DNA of 30,826 nucleotides from Candidatus Gastranaerophilales bacterium (GTDB lineage: Bacteria > Cyanobacteriota > Vampirovibrionia > Gastranaerophilales > Gastranaerophilaceae). This document shows, piece by piece, positions 7,601-14,063 of the stretch. The translations under genes were made by a program, and so were the position numbers. The notes beneath the pieces were generated by a model that was not told the origin of the DNA, made no database searches, and saw nothing but the letters and a program-made list of their open reading frames with translations. The stretch covers positions 1 through 30,826 of the forward strand of contig CAJUKY010000006.1 of assembly GCA_910587055.1 (NCBI GenBank), read 5' to 3'. The number at the start of each line of letters is the position of its first letter. Position 1 is the first letter of the stretch.

Positions 7601-7780
7601 ATGAATGAAGAAGACAGAGATGCGGCATATGAAACTTTGATGGAGGCAACAGCCTTGCTTTATGTACTTGAAACAGCTCTTGATAACGATTCACAGCCAA
7701 CAATTGATACAGTGCCTTATGCCTGTCTTGCAAAATTAATCAAGTATAAGGTTGCTGATGCTGTCGAGTTAATTCAGTAG
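7601..7780 (+). CDS. Small 59-aa helical hypothetical protein
   Basis: An ORF of 59 codons starting MNEEDRDAAYETLMEATALL and ending ADAVELIQ. AAGGA is placed 8 nt before the ATG and a well-formed promoter lies upstream, so it looks real despite its size. The sequence is acidic and predicted to be helical, with a short Asp/Ser/Pro-rich hinge in the middle (DNDSQPTIDT). There is no signal peptide or membrane helix. It is transcribed divergently from the 75-aa HTH-like regulator, with related palindromes at both promoters, so it is probably a target of that regulator. The family is not recognised; a regulator partner, antitoxin-like protein or structural small protein are all possible. Confidence 0.6.
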   Translation: MNEEDRDAAYETLMEATALLYVLETALDNDSQPTIDTVPYACLAKLIKYKVADAVELIQ

Positions 7781-7833
7781 TAGTGTACTTTTGAAAGATT
7801 TTCATCAAAAATACGGTAATTTTATATCGCCTC

Positions 7834-7920
7834 TGTCATTGCGAAGGAGTGAAACGACTGCGGCAATCCAGCCGATTGTTTTATCTGGATTGCTTCGTCA
7901 CTTTGCTCCTCGCAATGACA
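7834..7920. repeat. Dispersed imperfect inverted repeat (REP/MITE-like)
   Basis: An 87-nt element bounded by TGTCATTGCGA and TCGCAATGACA. The two arms (about 38 and 36 nt, both containing GCAATCCAG or its complement CTGGATTGC) fold back on a roughly 13-nt loop. A 38-nt half copy lies at 12697-12734. No ORF or transposase is inside. The element occupies most of the 290-nt gap between the 59-aa gene and tsf; the rest (7921-8010) shows nothing recognisable. It may also act as a transcription barrier after the 59-aa gene. Confidence 0.8.
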
Positions 7921-8014
7921 ATAATTAATGTTGTTAATAATAAGATTTGTTTTTTATGCAAAAGTATTTTCTTATAAAAACTGCTTCGGTGCCATGATAT
8001 AAAGCTATAATATA

Positions 8015-8044
8015 AAAACCTCCCTTGTAATTAAGGGAGGTTTT
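8015..8044 (-). terminator. Intrinsic terminator of the rpsB-tsf operon
   Basis: AAAACCTCCCTT (8015-8026) pairs perfectly with AAGGGAGGTTTT (8033-8044) around a 6-nt loop. On the minus strand the stem ends in a T-run, 27 nt beyond the tsf stop codon. Confidence 0.85.
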
Positions 8045-8070
8045 AAGAATATTTTAACTCTGTAAATTGA

Positions 8071-8955
8071 TTAGCCTTTAATCTGGCTCATTACTTCGTC
8101 AGCGAAGTTTTCCTGTCTTTTTTCCAAACCTTCGCCTAAAACGTATCTTTCAAATCTTACAACTGAAAGTTTGCCTTCGATTAATTGAGCAATTGTTTCG
8201 TTCGGGTCTTTAACGAAAGGCTGGTCAAGCAAGCATCTTTGAGCCATTAATTTGTCAATTCTGCCTGCAACGATTTTTTCTCTAATATTTTCAGGTTTTT
8301 TCGCTAAATCTTCTTTGCCCATTTCAATTCTTTTTTCTTCTTCAATAACGGAAGCGGGAATCTGATCGCGTGATACAAATTCAGGAGCGGAAGATGCTAT
8401 GTGCAAGCAGATATCTTTTGCAATTGCTTTTGTTTCTTCGCATTCTTTTTCGCATTTTACATCAAGCAATACGCCGATTTTGCCGTTGTGAACGTAAGTT
8501 GCGGGACAGCAAGCTGATTCATAGCGTACAAATCTTCTGATAGTGATTTTTTCGCCGATTTTTGCAATTTGTTCTTTAACAACATCATCAATAGGCTTTT
8601 TGCAAACGGGGCAATCCATTTTAAGCATATCTTCAACAGATGCGGGGTTTAATTTTGCAACAGCTTCAGCCATCATGTTTGCAAGGTTTTTAAAGTTTTC
8701 ATTTTTTGCAACGAAATCTGTTTCACAGTTCATTTCAACCATAGCACCGATTTTGCCGTCAATATAAGTTGCAACAACGCCTTCTGCTGCAATTCTGCCC
8801 ATTTTTTTATCGGCAGAAGCTATACCTTTTTGTCTTAAGATTTCAGCAGCCTTTTCCATATCGCCGTTTGCTTCAACAAGAGCTTTTTTGGCATCCATCA
8901 TGCCGGCGCCTGTTTTGTCTCTCAGTTCTTTTACCATTGAGGCTTTTATTTCCAT
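8071..8955 (-). CDS. tsf: Elongation factor Ts
   Basis: 294 residues. EF-Ts releases GDP from EF-Tu during translation. The N-terminal UBA-like module (KELRDKTGAGMMDAKKAL, 9-26) and the EF-Tu-contacting TDFVAKN motif (79-85) are intact. It lies downstream of rpsB, the usual arrangement. The odd part is a cysteine cluster in the dimer-domain region: CPVC at 115-118, CC at 149-150, then C168, C172 and C183. The canonical EF-Ts has no conserved cysteines at these places, and the spacing would allow a metal or disulfide site. AAGGAG precedes the ATG, following a terminator-like hairpin between rpsB and tsf. Confidence 0.97.
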   Translation of the reverse strand: MEIKASMVKELRDKTGAGMMDAKKALVEANGDMEKAAEILRQKGIASADKKMGRIAAEGVVATYIDGKIGAMVEMNCETDFVAKNENFKNLANMMAEAVAKLNPASVEDMLKMDCPVCKKPIDDVVKEQIAKIGEKITIRRFVRYESACCPATYVHNGKIGVLLDVKCEKECEETKAIAKDICLHIASSAPEFVSRDQIPASVIEEEKRIEMGKEDLAKKPENIREKIVAGRIDKLMAQRCLLDQPFVKDPNETIAQLIEGKLSVVRFERYVLGEGLEKRQENFADEVMSQIKG

Positions 8956-8979
8956 AATTTTTTACTCCTTTTATCAAAT

Positions 8980-9012
8980 AAAAGGGCAGGGCCTTATGTA
9001 ACCCGCCCTTTT
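8980..9012 (-). terminator. Intercistronic hairpin between rpsB and tsf
   Basis: AAAAGGGC-A-GGG (8980-8991) pairs with CCC-GCCCTTTT (9002-9012). On the minus strand it is followed by TTTTATTTGATAAAA, so it looks like a leaky terminator or attenuator, allowing rpsB to be expressed above tsf or protecting the rpsB 3' end. Confidence 0.6.
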
Positions 9013-9024
9013 AATAACCATTAT

Positions 9025-9786
9025 TTACGCTTTAACTTCTTCTGTTACGCCTGCATCTTTTGCTTCGATTTTTTCGATTTTGCCTGCAGTAGCTTTATTT
9101 TGTCTTAATTCTTTACCTTCTAAAACAGCGTCTGCTATTTTTGAAGCGATTAATTTAATACTTCTTATGGCATCATCGTTTCCGGGGATGATGTAATCAA
9201 TGCCGTCCGGATCAGCGTTTGTATCAGCTAAGCAGATTACGGGGATATTTAATTTGTTTGCTTCCTGAATTGCGATTAATTCTTTTTTCTGGTCAACAAC
9301 AAATAAAATGTCGGGCATACCTTTCATTTCTTTGATACCGCCCAAAGTTTTTGATAATTTTGCAAGCTGTCTGTTTAACTGTGCAATTTCTTTTTTGGGA
9401 AGCTTGTTGATGTGGCCTGATTCTATGAAAGATTCAAGTTCTCTTAATTTGTTAACTCTGCCTCTGATTGTTTCAAAGTTTGTCATCATGCCGCCGAGCC
9501 ATCTTCTGTTAACATAGTATGCGCCGGCTCTTTGAGCTTCCTGAGCAACAACGTCTGTTGCCTGTTTTTTGGTACCTACGAATAAAACATTTTTGCCTTT
9601 TGATGCGTATTCTCTAACGATATCATAAGCGGCATCAAGTTTATCTGAGGTTTTTCTTAAGTCTAAAATATAAATACCGTTTTTTGCGCCGAAAATAAAC
9701 GGTTTCATTTTAGGGTTCCATTTTTGTGTCTGGTGTCCGAAATGTACACCGGCATCCAGTAATTCAACCAATGTTGCAGTTGCCAT
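9025..9786 (-). CDS. rpsB: 30S ribosomal protein S2
   Basis: 253 residues of the small-subunit protein S2, which joins the 30S late and interacts with S1 and the platform. Recognisable blocks are LLDAGVHFGHQTQKWNPKMKP near the N-terminus, VGTKKQA and RWLGGMMTNF in the middle, and PDILFVVDQKKE, then AIQEANKLNIPVICLADTN and DYIIPGNDDAIRSI in the second half. The C-terminus is extended and charged. AAAGGA lies about 10 nt upstream of the ATG. Cotranscribed with tsf from the promoter near 9902-9931. Confidence 0.98.
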   Translation of the reverse strand: MATATLVELLDAGVHFGHQTQKWNPKMKPFIFGAKNGIYILDLRKTSDKLDAAYDIVREYASKGKNVLFVGTKKQATDVVAQEAQRAGAYYVNRRWLGGMMTNFETIRGRVNKLRELESFIESGHINKLPKKEIAQLNRQLAKLSKTLGGIKEMKGMPDILFVVDQKKELIAIQEANKLNIPVICLADTNADPDGIDYIIPGNDDAIRSIKLIASKIADAVLEGKELRQNKATAGKIEKIEAKDAGVTEEVKA

Positions 9787-9931
9787 AGTATTTTGTCCTT
9801 TCGTTTTCTTTATCCTCCGGAAAAATTAATCTTATGCCTATGGTGTGCACTGGCTTAAATCTGCCATACGATTTAAAAATCTTTCCGTTCAAAAATATTG
9901 TATTATAAACAAAATTTAAGCGCAAGCGGAA
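9787..9931 (-). promoter_or_regulatory. rpsB promoter and structured leader
   Basis: On the minus strand TTCCGC (9926-9931), an 18-nt spacer and TATAAT (9902-9907) give a start near 9895 and a leader of about 109 nt. The leader can pair TATGG with CCATA and TGGC with GCCA, and has two purine-rich stretches (GGAGG and AAAGGA) before the ATG. A leader of this length on rpsB fits feedback control by S2, but no known S2-leader motif was confirmed. Confidence 0.5.
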
Positions 9932-9958
9932 GAAAAAGACAAAAAGCAATGATAAAGG

Positions 9959-10594
9959 CTAGTTTATAACAATCCTTATTACATCATTGTAAACATCAAA
10001 TTCCGCATTTTGAAAATTTTCTTTTATAAAAAGTTTTAATTTAAAAAGAGAAGGATAATCGTCTTCAAAACCGAAAAATCTTGCATCATCAATTAAAATA
10101 ACCATAGAGCCAATGTTTGAAGAGGCAAGAATGCTTAATTCTTCTATTATAGGGGTGTTTTTATCCGCTTTGGCTGTGCCGTTTCCCGCGTAGTGACTGT
10201 CTAAATAAAAAAGCGGTTTTCCTTTAATTTGTTTTATAATATCTGAAAGCAAATCTCTGCTGTTGCCTTGATAACAATGCACTTTGGCTTCGTTTTTAAA
10301 TTTTTCTATACATTTTTTATACAGTTTTTCGGATAATTCTACCGTGTGGATTTCTTTGGCGTAAGGAATCATAAATTCGGTTGTGGCGCCGTAGCAGGTT
10401 CCTGTTTCTATAAATGTTTCACAATTATATGTTTCAAAATATTCTAAAATATTGCGCCTTTTAAAATCTTCGGGGGCAAAGCAGCCGCCTGCGTATCTTG
10501 TAATAGTATCAAGCGCAAAATTTCTTCTTTTGTGCTGATTGTATTTGATAGCATTTTTTATATTTTGATATATTTTTCGCAGATTTTTTATCAT
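9959..10594 (-). CDS. SAM-dependent methyltransferase-like protein
   Basis: 211 residues from the ATG at 10594. A TTG at 10630 would add 12 residues but has no ribosome binding site. The Rossmann-type glycine motif FIETGTCYGATTEF (about 81-94), followed by the acidic end of the second strand (IHTVELSEKLY), is that of class I methyltransferases. LFYLDSHYAG with a following PIIEEL resembles the central strand of sugar- or small-molecule O-methyltransferases such as FkbM- or macrocin-like enzymes. There are no membrane segments. It follows a short hypothetical gene on the same strand but has its own extended -10 box 7 nt before the ATG. The substrate is unknown; the glycan or lipid modification role is an inference. 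Confidence 0.7.
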   Translation of the reverse strand: MIKNLRKIYQNIKNAIKYNQHKRRNFALDTITRYAGGCFAPEDFKRRNILEYFETYNCETFIETGTCYGATTEFMIPYAKEIHTVELSEKLYKKCIEKFKNEAKVHCYQGNSRDLLSDIIKQIKGKPLFYLDSHYAGNGTAKADKNTPIIEELSILASSNIGSMVILIDDARFFGFEDDYPSLFKLKLFIKENFQNAEFDVYNDVIRIVIN

Positions 10595-10601
10595 AGCAAA
10601 A

Positions 10602-10610
10602 ACTATATCA
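10602..10610 (-). promoter_or_regulatory. Extended -10 before the methyltransferase-like gene
   Basis: TGA-TATAGT on the minus strand, then TTTTGCT (7 nt), then ATG. No Shine-Dalgarno is present, so a leaderless transcript is predicted. Confidence 0.55.
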
Positions 10611-10632
10611 TAATTAATGTTTAAAGGCAAAA

Positions 10633-10938
10633 TTATAAGCGTACGTTAACTTTCGGTACAGGCTGGTCTTTTTGAAATTTTCTATATGTATCAAGCACGT
10701 TATTTACGGTGCTTTTTGGTCTGCTTGCTTCGTTCATGCATTCCATAACAGCTTTTGCATCATGAGCATTTTGCGTTGCCTTAATAATGATTTCATCGCT
10801 TTTAGAGCCCTGTATATAATCTGCAGCTCTCAATTTAGCTTGCATTTCACTCATCAATTTTTTTGCCTGGGCGGTATCGGTGCACTTTATTTTATAATAT
10901 CCACCCCTAAAGGATGGCCCTTGTATTCCTGTTAACAT
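10633..10938 (-). CDS. Short hypothetical protein with SFRGG N-terminal tag
   Basis: 101 residues, no signal peptide and no membrane segment. The N-terminus is MLTGIQGPSFRGGYY, resembling the NITFKGY start of the deiminase-like protein at 900-1877. The middle (AQAKKLMSEMQAKLRAADY, then DAKAVMECMNEA) is predicted to be helical and alternates with a short strand (DEIIIKATQ), giving an alpha/beta feel like a small ferredoxin-fold domain; this is only an impression. A TATAAT box lies on the minus strand at 10988-10993, giving a leader of about 43 nt with a weak GGA before the ATG. Family not recognised. Confidence 0.65.
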   Translation of the reverse strand: MLTGIQGPSFRGGYYKIKCTDTAQAKKLMSEMQAKLRAADYIQGSKSDEIIIKATQNAHDAKAVMECMNEASRPKSTVNNVLDTYRKFQKDQPVPKVNVRL

Positions 10939-11067
10939 TTTATTAATTCCACTTATAAATAATTACTGTCTTAATTGCAGGCTATTTATTATAAAATGCT
11001 GAAAACTTTCAATTGTTATTTTGTTGCAAAAAATTTACAAATATTCTAAGGAAACAAGAGGTTGAAA

Positions 11068-12021
11068 CTAAATATACATTCTGCAGGCGACTTTTGAATT
11101 GTCTTTTTGTGGTTTCAGGGTAAAAATATGATTACGGCAGACGTTTGCTGCGTATTTGCATCTGGGGTGGTAAGGGCATCCTGAAACAGGACGGGTAATA
11201 GGCGAAGGAGCGCCTTTTATATTTTCAAGCTTTTTACCTTTAACGGTCGGAAGCGCTGCAAGCAGGTCTTTTGTATAAGGGTGTTTCGGGCAGCTGAATA
11301 AAATATTTGTATCCGCTTCTTCAATAATCCGCCCCATATACATAATTGAAACATAGTCGCAGTATTGTTTTACAATGCCCAGATTGTGAGTGATTAAAAT
11401 TATCGATTTACCCATCCTTTTAATGTCGGATAAAAGTTTTAAAATCTGTGCCTGAATTGTGACATCAAGAGCTGTTGTAGGTTCATCCGCTATGATAACG
11501 TCCGCATTTGAAGATAGTGCCATCGCAATAATCACTCTTTGTTTCATTCCTCCTGAAAGCTCGTGCGGATAAGCTTTCATGCGCTCTTTGGGGTTTACTA
11601 TTTCAACTTCTTCAAGCGATTTCAGGGCGATTTCATAAGCCTGTTTTTTATTTACTTTGTTGTGAAGCATTATGGTTTCAATCATCTGATTTTCAATAGT
11701 GTAAAGAGGGTTTAAAGACGTCATGGGGTCCTGCGGAATCAGAGCGATTTTTTTGCCTCTTATTTTTCTAAGTTCTTTATCTTTTAATTCAAGAAGGTTT
11801 TTATCACAGTAAAAAATATCACCTGATGTGATTTTTGAATTTTTGGGAAGCAGTTTTATAATGCTCATAATTGTCATTGTTTTACCGCAGCCCGATTCAC
11901 CCACAATAGCGTGCATCTGACCCTTTTTGAGCTTAAAATTTACATTGTGGATTGCGGTATAAAATTCATCATCAATATCAAAACCTAAAGAAAGGTCTTT
12001 TATTTCAATAATATTCTGCAT
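11068..12021 (-). CDS. OppD/DppD-type peptide ABC transporter ATPase
   Basis: 317 residues from the ATG at 12021. An alternative GTG at 12057 overlaps the upstream stop codon as GTGA and would add 12 residues. The ATG start gives the usual OppD N-terminus (IIEIKDLSLGFD). Walker A is GESGCGKT (41-48), followed by the Q-loop PQDPMTSLNP, the signature HELSGGMKQR, Walker B VIIADEPTTALD and the switch His in THNLG. The C-terminus has the oligopeptide-transporter extension with HPYTKDLLAALP and the cysteine motif GCPYHPRCKYA...C...C, which in relatives binds an iron-sulfur cluster. It would energise uptake of peptides or nickel-type substrates, but no permease, binding protein or OppF partner is in the window. 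Confidence 0.9.
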   Translation of the reverse strand: MQNIIEIKDLSLGFDIDDEFYTAIHNVNFKLKKGQMHAIVGESGCGKTMTIMSIIKLLPKNSKITSGDIFYCDKNLLELKDKELRKIRGKKIALIPQDPMTSLNPLYTIENQMIETIMLHNKVNKKQAYEIALKSLEEVEIVNPKERMKAYPHELSGGMKQRVIIAMALSSNADVIIADEPTTALDVTIQAQILKLLSDIKRMGKSIILITHNLGIVKQYCDYVSIMYMGRIIEEADTNILFSCPKHPYTKDLLAALPTVKGKKLENIKGAPSPITRPVSGCPYHPRCKYAANVCRNHIFTLKPQKDNSKVACRMYI

Positions 12022-12028
12022 AAAAATA

Positions 12029-12037
12029 AATATACCA
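12029..12037 (-). promoter_or_regulatory. Extended -10 before oppD-like gene
   Basis: TGG-TATATT on the minus strand is followed by TATTTTT (7 nt) and the ATG at 12021. It lies at the end of the upstream YkgJ-type gene, so the ATPase may have both its own leaderless transcript and readthrough. Confidence 0.5.
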
Positions 12038-12053
12038 TACTGTGCGGGTTTTT

Positions 12054-12668
12054 TCACCCATCCTTTTTATTAGCGCTTTCGGGGTACAATCCATTAATAT
12101 AAAAATGCCTGATATCATTCAATGCTTTTATAAAAAGCGCTTTTGTTTCGTTTTCTTCTTTCCATTTATTGTAAGCACAGTTTTTGGGCAGGTTTTCAAG
12201 CGGAGTATCGGGGAAATTTCTGCACACTAAAGGCCTTTTATTATATACGGGGCAGAATGATTTACTGTTTTTGAATTCAACTTTTTTGCAATGATAAAAA
12301 TAAGCGCTTTCAAGAGAAATATTTTCGGGCAATAAATTTAATAAATTTTCAGGCAGGGTATTATTTTTATAAAGTTCAAAGGTTTCAAGAAAACTTTCTG
12401 CCGTTTTATCGCCGCTTTTTACTTTATTTTGAAGGGTTTTTGGAGAAAATTCACTTATTGCTAAACTGCAGCAAGCGCCACAATTTGCGCAGTTTATCTT
12501 ATCAAATGCAGCCTTAATTTCACTTTGAGATTTTAAAATTTCATCTTTAAGAGTCGTTTTGAGGTAATTTTGTTTTTCATGCAAGGTCGAAAACAAGGAA
12601 AGCCTTTTATCGATTGCTTTTTTGGATTTTAAGAAAATTTCGCGGTAAAGGCTTGTTTTATTTTGCAT
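12054..12668 (-). CDS. YkgJ-family cysteine-cluster protein
   Basis: 204 residues. The CANCGACC motif (C60, C63, C66, C67), followed by further cysteines in YFYHCKK, SFCPVYNKRPLVCRNFP and NCAY, is the signature of the YkgJ/UPF0153 cysteine-cluster family. Members are thought to bind zinc or an iron-sulfur cluster; their reaction is not established. A helical, lysine-rich N-terminal region of about 55 residues precedes the cluster. It lies 10 nt after the COG3580-type gene on the same strand, without a Shine-Dalgarno, and its last codons overlap a possible GTG start of the OppD-like gene by 4 nt, so the three genes probably share transcription. Confidence 0.85.
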   Translation of the reverse strand: MQNKTSLYREIFLKSKKAIDKRLSLFSTLHEKQNYLKTTLKDEILKSQSEIKAAFDKINCANCGACCSLAISEFSPKTLQNKVKSGDKTAESFLETFELYKNNTLPENLLNLLPENISLESAYFYHCKKVEFKNSKSFCPVYNKRPLVCRNFPDTPLENLPKNCAYNKWKEENETKALFIKALNDIRHFYINGLYPESANKKDG

Positions 12669-12678
12669 AATTTATAAA

Positions 12679-13890
12679 CTATATATTGGATGTTTTCTGG
12701 ATTGCCGCGCTTCCTTCGGTCGCTCGCAATGACAAATCATGGTTACTTTGTGGTGTCTTAACATTTTGATTTTGAAGTTTGTTTCTCATTTTCTTTCTTC
12801 TCATCAAATCAACAAAAGCCTCAAGTCTTGTTAAATAGCCTGCTTTACCTGTCTGTTCATCCATAATTAATGATAAAATCGGGATATTAACATCTTCTCT
12901 CATTTTCGGGAAAATATTCTGCGACATGATTTCAGGCATGCAGGTGAAAGGTGATACATGGATAAGTCCGTCCGTCCCTCTTTCTTCTGCGTACATAACA
13001 TCTGAAATACATTCAAGTGCATCGCCTCCGATGTCGCGCATTAAATAGGGTTTTGCCATTCTGAAAGCACGTTCCAGATGGGTTTCGCCTTTTTTGCACA
13101 TTTTAGGGATTATTGCATCTTTCAAAAATCCTGAAACGGTAAGGCTTCTTCTTGTCTGCACACCCATTTTGCCAAGCTCTCTTTCGATATTCTGATTGGA
13201 AAATCTGTCGAGAACAAGGAAAATTTCTCCCGTTAAATCAACGTGGAGTACATCTTTATTGCTGTCAATTTTTACGTTTGAAATTTCTTTTAAACCTTTT
13301 TTGAGCGCTTTTTTCAGCTCCCTTGTCGTATTTGCTTCATCTACCATTTTTAAAGCTTTATTGAAAGCTTTTTCGGAATCGCCCGTGTTGTATTCGCGTG
13401 CTCTATGGTAAGAAAGGAACTTTTCAAGTTCATCAATCGCAAAAACTTTTCTTACGGCAATATTTATGGCTCTTATAATCGGAATAGGGTTTTTTGTGCC
13501 GGTTAAATCGGTTAAAAAGCGATACATGCCTTTAAAACCGTCATACAGGTTTAATTCTATAAAATTAGCATCATACCCTAAATCTTTGAGCACATTTTTA
13601 ATACTTTTTCCGTATTCGCCAAGTCTGCATATGCCGGGGGATGTTATCATTGCAACATAATCCGTGCCGCCTTCAATTGCTTCAATAAAGTTTCCGAGGA
13701 TTAACTTATACGGAAGGCAGATAGCTTCGGGTGAATTTTTTGTACCTAAAGACAGAGTCTTTTTACTTGTATAAGGCGGCACAAAAGGTTCTATGCCAAG
13801 TTTTTTAAGAGCTGCCGCCCAGCAGATTGAAATTGTTCCCATATGAGGGAATGCTACTTTCATTTTTTTTGTATTATTATCTTTTTTCAT
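12679..13890 (-). CDS. COG3580/DUF2229 activase-related protein
   Basis: 403 residues from the ATG at 13890; an in-frame ATG at 13959 exists but would overlap upstream promoter DNA. The pattern of VAFPHMGTISICWAAALKKLG, PEAICLPYKLILGNF, TSPGICRLGEYG and SPFTCMPEIMSQNIFPKM is that of the acyl-CoA dehydratase activase-related family (DUF2229, also found fused to 2-hydroxyacyl-CoA dehydratase activators). The conserved cysteines probably hold an iron-sulfur cluster. The usual partner, a BcrA/D-type ATPase domain, is absent, so this is a stand-alone copy. The final residues (SLRATEGSAAIQ) are translated from a half copy of the dispersed repeat, so the native C-terminus was probably a little shorter. 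Confidence 0.8.
   Translation of the reverse strand: MKKDNNTKKMKVAFPHMGTISICWAAALKKLGIEPFVPPYTSKKTLSLGTKNSPEAICLPYKLILGNFIEAIEGGTDYVAMITSPGICRLGEYGKSIKNVLKDLGYDANFIELNLYDGFKGMYRFLTDLTGTKNPIPIIRAINIAVRKVFAIDELEKFLSYHRAREYNTGDSEKAFNKALKMVDEANTTRELKKALKKGLKEISNVKIDSNKDVLHVDLTGEIFLVLDRFSNQNIERELGKMGVQTRRSLTVSGFLKDAIIPKMCKKGETHLERAFRMAKPYLMRDIGGDALECISDVMYAEERGTDGLIHVSPFTCMPEIMSQNIFPKMREDVNIPILSLIMDEQTGKAGYLTRLEAFVDLMRRKKMRNKLQNQNVKTPQSNHDLSLRATEGSAAIQKTSNI
12697..12734. repeat. Half copy of the dispersed inverted repeat, inside a gene
   Basis: CTGGATTGCCGCG ... CGCTCGCAATGACA matches the right arm of the element at 7834-7920 (CTGGATTGC ... TCGCAATGACA). It is in frame with the 3' end of the COG3580-type gene and supplies its last dozen or so codons. 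Confidence 0.75.
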
Positions 13891-13972
13891 AATTTTAATA
13901 ATCCGATTTCTTAAAATCCCATGCATCATTCTGGCACAAACATACGTAACGGTCATCAATGTTTTAACTTTT

Positions 13973-14001
13973 TTGACAATTTTTAAAAAAATCCATAAAA
14001 T
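13973..14001 (+). promoter_or_regulatory. Promoter of the acyl-CoA synthetase gene
   Basis: TTGACA (13973-13978), 17 nt, TAAAAT (13996-14001): a near-perfect housekeeping promoter. Transcription would start near 14008 and give a leader of about 56 nt to the GTG start. Confidence 0.75.
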
Positions 14002-14063
14002 ATAAATTAAGGCTTGGATTTATGATTGTGTAGTTATAAAATGCTTTTAGAAGACGAGGTATT

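Noticed and set aside
7512..7733. Minus-strand 73-codon ORF opposite the 59-aa gene
   Set aside because: It crosses the plus-strand promoter and both predicted regulatory sites; the plus-strand ORF has a ribosome site and promoter, this one does not.
7834..7920. Insertion sequence
   Set aside because: The element has inverted arms but no ORF, no transposase and no visible target duplication; a non-autonomous repeat is the better reading.
9764..9949. 61-codon minus-strand ORF running from the rpsB leader into rpsB
   Set aside because: It is out of frame with rpsB, rich in hydrophobic and basic residues by chance, and covers the promoter region.
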